Positions 59,774 through 64,000 of a DNA stretch of 64,000 nucleotides are shown in pieces. This stretch comes from Candidatus Avimonas merdigallinarum (lineage in GTDB: Bacteria; Bacillota; Clostridia; Oscillospirales; Acutalibacteraceae). Position 1 is the stretch's first letter, and the number at the start of each line of letters is the position of its first letter. Under the pieces are notes generated by a model. It was not told the DNA's origin. It made no database searches and worked only from the letters and a program-made list of their open reading frames with translations. The stretch lies in assembly GCA_904377855.1 (NCBI GenBank), contig CAJFGS010000003.1, positions 38,493-102,492 on the forward strand, read 5' to 3'. Both the position numbers and the translations under genes were made by a program.

Positions 59774-61404
59774 GCATCTATCAAAAATACTGTACCGAAA
59801 TCACCGACGAACGGGGAAGCCTGGAAAAATTCTCCCTGAAATATCCCGACAATTTCAATTTCGGGTATGACGTGGTGGACGCTCTTGCCGAGGAAACGCC
59901 GGATAAAACGGCTCTGGTCTGGTGCAATACCGAAAACGAGGAGCACATTTTTACCTTTTCCGATATCCGGAAATACAGCAATCAAATGGCCAACGTGTTT
60001 CACAGCGCCGGGATTGCCCGGGGGGACCGGGTCATGCTGGTGCTCAAGCGCCATTACGAATACTGGTTTGCCGCCGTGGCCCTGCACAAAATCGGCGCCG
60101 TCATGATCCCCGCAACCCATATGCTCACCGTGAGCGATTTCGTATACCGCATAAAAGCCTCCAAGGTAAAGGCGATTGTCTGCACCCCGCAGAACGAGGT
60201 GCCGGAAAAGGTAAAAGCCGCCGTGCAGGAGGCCGGGGGGGCGGCGAAGCTTTGGTGCGTGCAGTCGGATGCCGAAGGTTTTGAAAACCTCACGGCCGCT
60301 ATGGAAACAGCGAGCGAGGATTTCTCCCGCGTCCAGACGCTGGCCACCGACCCGATGCTCCTCTACTTTACCTCCGGGACCACCGGCTATCCAAAGGGGG
60401 TCATCCACGACTATACCTATCCCCTGGCGCATATCGTTACCGCAAAGTACTGGCAGCAGGCCGAGGAGGGCGGCTTACATTTTACGGTGGCCGAAACCGG
60501 CTGGGCGAAGGCGTCCTGGGGGAAAATTTACGGGCAGTGGCTGGTCGGCAGCGCGGTGATGGTCTACGACTTTGACAATTTCGATCCCAAACAGCTTACC
60601 ACCGTCATCAACCGGTACGGCGTCACCTCCTTCTGCGCGCCGCCTACGGTATACCGCTACCTTGTGCGCAAAGGCATCCCGGATATGCCGACGTTAAAGC
60701 ATGCCTCCACCGCCGGCGAAATGCTCGCGCCTGAGGTGTTCCGCAAATTTACGGAGCGTACGGGGCTGCCTCTGTGCGAGGGGTACGGGCAGACCGAAAC
60801 CACGCTTCTGATGGCGAACTTCAAGGGCAAGGAACCGGCCGCCGGCTCGATGGGAACCATATCGCCCTTTTATCACATCGAACTCCGCAGCAAGAACGGC
60901 GAGCCCACGCCAGCCGGCGAAATCGGCGAAGTGGTGATCGTGCCGCCCGAAAACGGCAGGCAGCCGGGCGTCTTTTGCGCCTACCTCGACAACGAAGAGC
61001 AGTACAATTATGTATGGCGCGGCGGCGTGTATCACACCGGCGACGCGGCCTATGTCGACGAAAACGGCCTTTACTGGTTTCACGGCCGGTTTGACGATAT
61101 CATTAAAACCGGCGGCTTCCGCGTGGGCCCCTACGAAGTGGAAAATGTTTTGATGGAGCATCCCGCGGTTGTGGAATGCAGCGTCATCGGCGTTCCGGAT
61201 ACTCTCCGCGGCCAGGCGATCAAAGCGGTTGTGGTGCTGGGGCAGGAATATGCCCCTTCCAAGGAACTGGAATTGGAAATCAAAGACTTCTGCAACCAGA
61301 AGCTGGCGGAATACAAGTGGATCCGAATCGTTGAATTTGTGACGGAAATGCCGAAAACCATCAGCGGCAAGGTTCAAAAGCATGTACAGCGAAAGCAGGG
61401 CTAA
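59770..61404 (+). CDS. Acyl-CoA synthetase (AMP-forming, medium-chain/acetyl-CoA synthetase-like)
   Basis: 544 residues. AMP-binding enzyme with the P-loop YFTSGTTGYPKG (about 198-209), GYGQTETT, the YVWRGGVYHTGD hinge region and the C-terminal catalytic Lys in PKTISGKVQKH. It resembles the MACS branch (medium-chain acyl-CoA and benzoate-type ligases) more than Acs. Start overlaps accA by four bases (ATGA), so it is an integral part of the fab operon. Substrate unknown; possible roles are activation of exogenous or recycled fatty acids. Confidence 0.88.
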   Translation: MSIYQKYCTEITDERGSLEKFSLKYPDNFNFGYDVVDALAEETPDKTALVWCNTENEEHIFTFSDIRKYSNQMANVFHSAGIARGDRVMLVLKRHYEYWFAAVALHKIGAVMIPATHMLTVSDFVYRIKASKVKAIVCTPQNEVPEKVKAAVQEAGGAAKLWCVQSDAEGFENLTAAMETASEDFSRVQTLATDPMLLYFTSGTTGYPKGVIHDYTYPLAHIVTAKYWQQAEEGGLHFTVAETGWAKASWGKIYGQWLVGSAVMVYDFDNFDPKQLTTVINRYGVTSFCAPPTVYRYLVRKGIPDMPTLKHASTAGEMLAPEVFRKFTERTGLPLCEGYGQTETTLLMANFKGKEPAAGSMGTISPFYHIELRSKNGEPTPAGEIGEVVIVPPENGRQPGVFCAYLDNEEQYNYVWRGGVYHTGDAAYVDENGLYWFHGRFDDIIKTGGFRVGPYEVENVLMEHPAVVECSVIGVPDTLRGQAIKAVVVLGQEYAPSKELELEIKDFCNQKLAEYKWIRIVEFVTEMPKTISGKVQKHVQRKQG

Positions 61405-61417
61405 CCCCCTGCGCCGC

Positions 61418-61464
61418 ATAAAAACCGGGGGCCTGTGATTCACGGCGGGCCCCCGGTTTTTATG
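61418..61464 (+). terminator. Terminator of the fatty-acid operon
   Basis: ATAAAAACCGGGGGCC (61418-61433) and GGCCCCCGGTTTTTAT (61448-61463): perfect 16-bp stem. The remaining gap to 61798 (394 bases in all) is GC-rich and shows only the promoter at 61638. Confidence 0.92.
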
Positions 61465-61637
61465 CCCTTCCACAGGCCCTCGCGAGCCGGAACAGCCGCC
61501 CGTACACGCTGCAAGCGGCGGCAGCGGAACCGGCTTGCAAAGCCCTGGGCGCGGGGCCTCCCCCCCTCCTTCGGAGCGGCTGACGCCGCCTTGCGCCGGC
61601 TCGCCCCCTGCGCTGCGGCGGGAGGACAGAGAGACGA

Positions 61638-61666
61638 TTGAACGGAAATAAAAAATATGGTATGAT
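61638..61666 (+). promoter_or_regulatory. Promoter of the PAS-domain regulator
   Basis: TTGAAC (61638-61643), 17-base A-rich spacer ending in TGG, TATGAT (61661-61666). The untranslated leader is about 125 bases. Confidence 0.75.
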
Positions 61667-61798
61667 AATCCCGTGCCGTTCCGCCGCGTGCCGGCCGGAT
61701 ACGCTTTCAGCGCCAAGTGGATTTCATGAATCCCCGTCTTTCCAGATATCCTGCCCTGCTCAGCGGAGCGCGATTATCTCCGCGTAGAAGGAGATGCT

Positions 61799-63772
61799 AT
61801 GAAGAACACAATCAAAAACCCGGAAGAAATCGTACATCGCCATATCAGCGGCTTTCACCAGTATGTATTTGCCGACCCGGCCCACCTGAGCTACGTGAGC
61901 AAGAACCTCTGCGATATGGTAGGCCTGGAGGAAAAGGATCTGTTAAGTGAGAGCGAGGATTTATACGCGGCCCTGGTGCATCCGGCCGACAGGCAGCGTT
62001 ACGCCCAATTCCTCCAATGTGCAAAATCGAAGGAGCAAACCCTGACCTGCGAATACCGCATTATCAAAAAGGACGGGACAGCCCTTTATGTCAGCGATAC
62101 GATCGCTTCGGAAAAAGGGGACGACGGCACGCTCGTCGGCTATTCCGTGCTGACCGACATCACCGCCATTAAAAACGAAAACAACAATCTGCAATTTTTG
62201 AACGAAACGATTCCCTGCGGATTTCTGAAATATACCTGCGAAAAGCAGCCGAAGGTTACCTATATCAATAAAAAGATGATGGAGCTCCTGCGGATTCCCG
62301 AAGCCAGGGACGGCGAAATCGACTACATGGAAATGTACAAGGACAACATTTTCCTGATGATCCCTATGGAAGAGCGCCGCCGGTTTGCTCTGTATCTCAA
62401 CCGCGTTTATACGGCCGGGGTGCCGATTGCCGGCGATATATCCGTCCTCCGGTGCGACGGGACAAAGGCCTATATGTTCGGGTGGGTCACAAAGTGTACA
62501 AACGAGCAGGGCGTGGAAGAGTTCCAGAGCGTCTGCATGGATGTGACCGAAAGATATCAAGCGAAAAAGGAGAACGAAACCAAGCGTTACCTGAAGGCCC
62601 TCACGGATATTTACGATAAGGTATTTGAATACGATCTTTCGAATAATACCGTGAACTGTTTGTACAGCAACAATTCCCCCATGTTTAAATGGCTTGAAAA
62701 AATCCCGATGCAGATGGAAGATGCAACCGAGAAGTGGATCACCGGCACGGTGGTGGAAGAAGAGCGGGAAGCGGTGCGCTCGTTCTTTCACGCATTCCGT
62801 CAGAAAAAGCTGTATCAGCCGGGGGAAAAGCCGCCGCAGATCGCGTATCACGCGAAATCCTCCAGCGGCGAAATCAAAATGTACAGCGGCATCTTCTTGA
62901 AAATGGACGATTCTATCAGCCTGTACTGTTGCCGGTGTGTTCCGGACGCCCGGGAAACAGACGCGTTGAGAAATGAAAATGTTTCTTTGAAAGAAAACAT
63001 ACAGGAGCTGGTCATGCATTTCACCGAAGGCATCGCCGCCTTTGAGGTGTCCGGCAAATACGTTACCCCGCTCTATGCGAGTGAAAATGTCTGCGGCTTC
63101 TTCGGCGTCACCCAAGAAGAGTGGCTGCCGCTTATGAAAAAAAGCACGCCTCTCAAGGACTTTGTCGCCCACAGCAACGTGGCATATAAAGATTTTGCAG
63201 AACTTCTCCGAATCGGGGAGGCGGAGTTTACCTATTACGATTATAACACCAAAAGCGAGAGGCGCATGAAAGCCATCTGCTCTCCCAAATCGCCGGCAGT
63301 CTCGCCCCGTTATGTGTTGCTTTTAAGCAAGGAATCCCCGGCGGGCAGAACCGTGTCGATCCGTACCTTTGGATATTTCGATGTTTTCGTCGACGACAAG
63401 CCGATCGCTTTCCGCAACAAAAAGTCGAAGGAACTGTTTGCCCTGCTGGTGGACCGCCGGGGCGGCTATGTTTCCTCGGAGGATGCGATTAGTTTCTTGT
63501 GGGAGGACGAACCGGTCAATTCCGTAACCCTGGCGCGCTACCGGAAAGTGGCACTCCGGCTGAAAAATATTTTAGCGGAGTACGGGATCTCGGATGTAGT
63601 GGAGTCGGTAGACGGAAAACGCCGGATAGTCACCGAAAAAGTGCGGTGCGACCTTTACGACTACCTTTCCGGCAAGGAAGAATATTCGCAGCTTTTCAAG
63701 GGCAGCTATCTGACTAACTACAGCTGGGGTGAAAACACCCTGGCGGAACTCACGGGAAAAATTTTATATTAA
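61799..63772 (+). CDS. Multi-PAS protein with a SARP/OmpR-type DNA-binding domain
   Basis: 657 residues, no signal peptide or membrane segment. PAS-like domains at about 12-125 (VHPADRQRY, EYRIIKKDG, GYSVLTDITAIK) and 135-255 (ending SVCMDVTERYQ), two more degenerate sensor-like regions (about 270-390 and 400-510), and a C-terminal winged helix (about 522-625: IRTFGYFDVFVDDKPIAF, SKELFALLVDRRGG, then RYRKVALRLKNIL). This last part resembles the DNA-binding domain of SARP/BTAD-linked regulators. A cytoplasmic sensor-regulator is likely; ligand and targets are unknown. AAGGAG precedes the ATG. Confidence 0.82.
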   Translation: MKNTIKNPEEIVHRHISGFHQYVFADPAHLSYVSKNLCDMVGLEEKDLLSESEDLYAALVHPADRQRYAQFLQCAKSKEQTLTCEYRIIKKDGTALYVSDTIASEKGDDGTLVGYSVLTDITAIKNENNNLQFLNETIPCGFLKYTCEKQPKVTYINKKMMELLRIPEARDGEIDYMEMYKDNIFLMIPMEERRRFALYLNRVYTAGVPIAGDISVLRCDGTKAYMFGWVTKCTNEQGVEEFQSVCMDVTERYQAKKENETKRYLKALTDIYDKVFEYDLSNNTVNCLYSNNSPMFKWLEKIPMQMEDATEKWITGTVVEEEREAVRSFFHAFRQKKLYQPGEKPPQIAYHAKSSSGEIKMYSGIFLKMDDSISLYCCRCVPDARETDALRNENVSLKENIQELVMHFTEGIAAFEVSGKYVTPLYASENVCGFFGVTQEEWLPLMKKSTPLKDFVAHSNVAYKDFAELLRIGEAEFTYYDYNTKSERRMKAICSPKSPAVSPRYVLLLSKESPAGRTVSIRTFGYFDVFVDDKPIAFRNKKSKELFALLVDRRGGYVSSEDAISFLWEDEPVNSVTLARYRKVALRLKNILAEYGISDVVESVDGKRRIVTEKVRCDLYDYLSGKEEYSQLFKGSYLTNYSWGENTLAELTGKILY

Positions 63773-63811
63773 CGCAAGCCCTGGGCACACCTAAGCGAAT
63801 AAAAAAAGACT

Positions 63812-63847
63812 AAAACGCGTTAAAATCCGAAGATTTTAGCGCGTTTT
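63812..63847 (+). terminator. Terminator of the PAS-regulator gene
   Basis: AAAACGCG-T-TAAAATC (63812-63827) and GATTTTA-G-CGCGTTTT (63832-63847) pair across a CGAA loop with one T.G step; A-rich before, GCC after. Confidence 0.8.
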
Positions 63848-63879
63848 GCCTCAATGAGAAGTTTTCATTCCAGGGCTTT

Positions 63880-64000
63880 TTATTTCCTGACAAGCTTGCA
63901 AACCGTCTCAACGTGTGTCTCGTTATCTCGGAAATTTCCATCCGCATCAAACGAGTCGGGCGTCACCGCCGTATACCCATCCGCCTCGCCGGGAACCTCC
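63880..64000 (-). CDS. 3' end of an unidentified gene (cut by window edge)
   Basis: The minus strand is open from the window edge to a TAA at 63880-63882 and encodes 39 residues ending NETHVETVCKLVRK. The HVETV ending resembles the C-terminus of RumA/RlmD-type RNA methyltransferases, but the stretch is too short to be sure; other families with a similar tail exist. It converges with the PAS-regulator gene. Confidence 0.4.
   Translation of the reverse strand, partial: EVPGEADGYTAVTPDSFDADGNFRDNETHVETVCKLVRK

Overview
The window comes from the chromosome of a low-complexity, GC-rich, Gram-positive, endospore-forming anaerobe of the class Clostridia, most like the Oscillospiraceae/Ruminococcaceae. 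I infer this from the cotJA-cotJB-cotJC spore-coat operon, the YlmC/YmxH-type and SpoIIQ-like sporulation proteins, a desulfoferrodoxin, FabK-type fatty-acid synthesis, strong AGGAGG ribosome-binding sites, TTGNNN-17-TATAAT promoters (often with an extended TGN -10), and gene neighbourhoods typical of Clostridia. I see no rRNA, tRNA, CRISPR, insertion sequence, phage or plasmid gene. This is mostly core chromosome.

Layout. 0-5.5 kb: sporulation, nagB, cotJABC, a ComEA-like protein, lexA with a clear SOS operator, and a probable small RNA. 5.6-11.3 kb: a SpoIIQ-like M23 protein, a Gfo/Idh/MocA oxidoreductase, desulfoferrodoxin, and a YfhO-type membrane protein. 11.4-21.6 kb (mostly minus strand): VanZ-like protein, M18 aminopeptidase, the run DUF951-prfA-sua5-coaE-lytic transglycosylase, an endonuclease/phosphatase-fold protein, a reductase, dCMP deaminase and mutY. 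21.9-28.6 kb: a second YfhO protein, NUDIX, an AAC(6')-like acetyltransferase, a D,D-carboxypeptidase and a membrane protein. 28.8-35.1 kb: efp, a proline peptidase, aroQ, a membrane-anchored XRE regulator, yqeG and rpsU. 35.3-50.9 kb: a long minus-strand run of cell-growth genes (plsX, two ACP-like genes, rnc, an acetyltransferase, smc, ftsY, rdgB, yhbY, a nadD-yqeK fusion, an LCP-family gene, rsfS, leuS). 51.9-61.4 kb: a complete plus-strand type II fatty-acid operon, acpP-fabK-fabD-fabG-fabF-accB-fabZ-accC-accD-accA plus an acyl-CoA synthetase. 61.8-63.8 kb: a multi-PAS regulator. Both window edges cut genes.

Most striking observations. (1) The two genes between plsX and rnc, where acpP normally sits, encode ACP-fold proteins that have both lost the phosphopantetheine serine (DSLD has become DDDD in one and PAGD in the other). 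One of them is membrane-anchored, with its ACP-like domain predicted outside the membrane. The functional ACP is in the fab operon. (2) An 810-bp gene-free block splits the rnc-smc neighbourhood. It carries 63-bp near-identical repeats about 141 bp apart, each holding converging DnaA-box-like sequences. (3) A probable untranslated RNA next to lexA has a closed stem and two C-rich, Shine-Dalgarno-complementary loops. (4) The fab operon has no fabH or fabT/fapR at its head and ends in a translationally coupled acyl-CoA synthetase. (5) There is a chromosomal AAC(6')-Ii-like acetyltransferase.

All calls come from reading the sequence and from general knowledge of the families; no database search was run.
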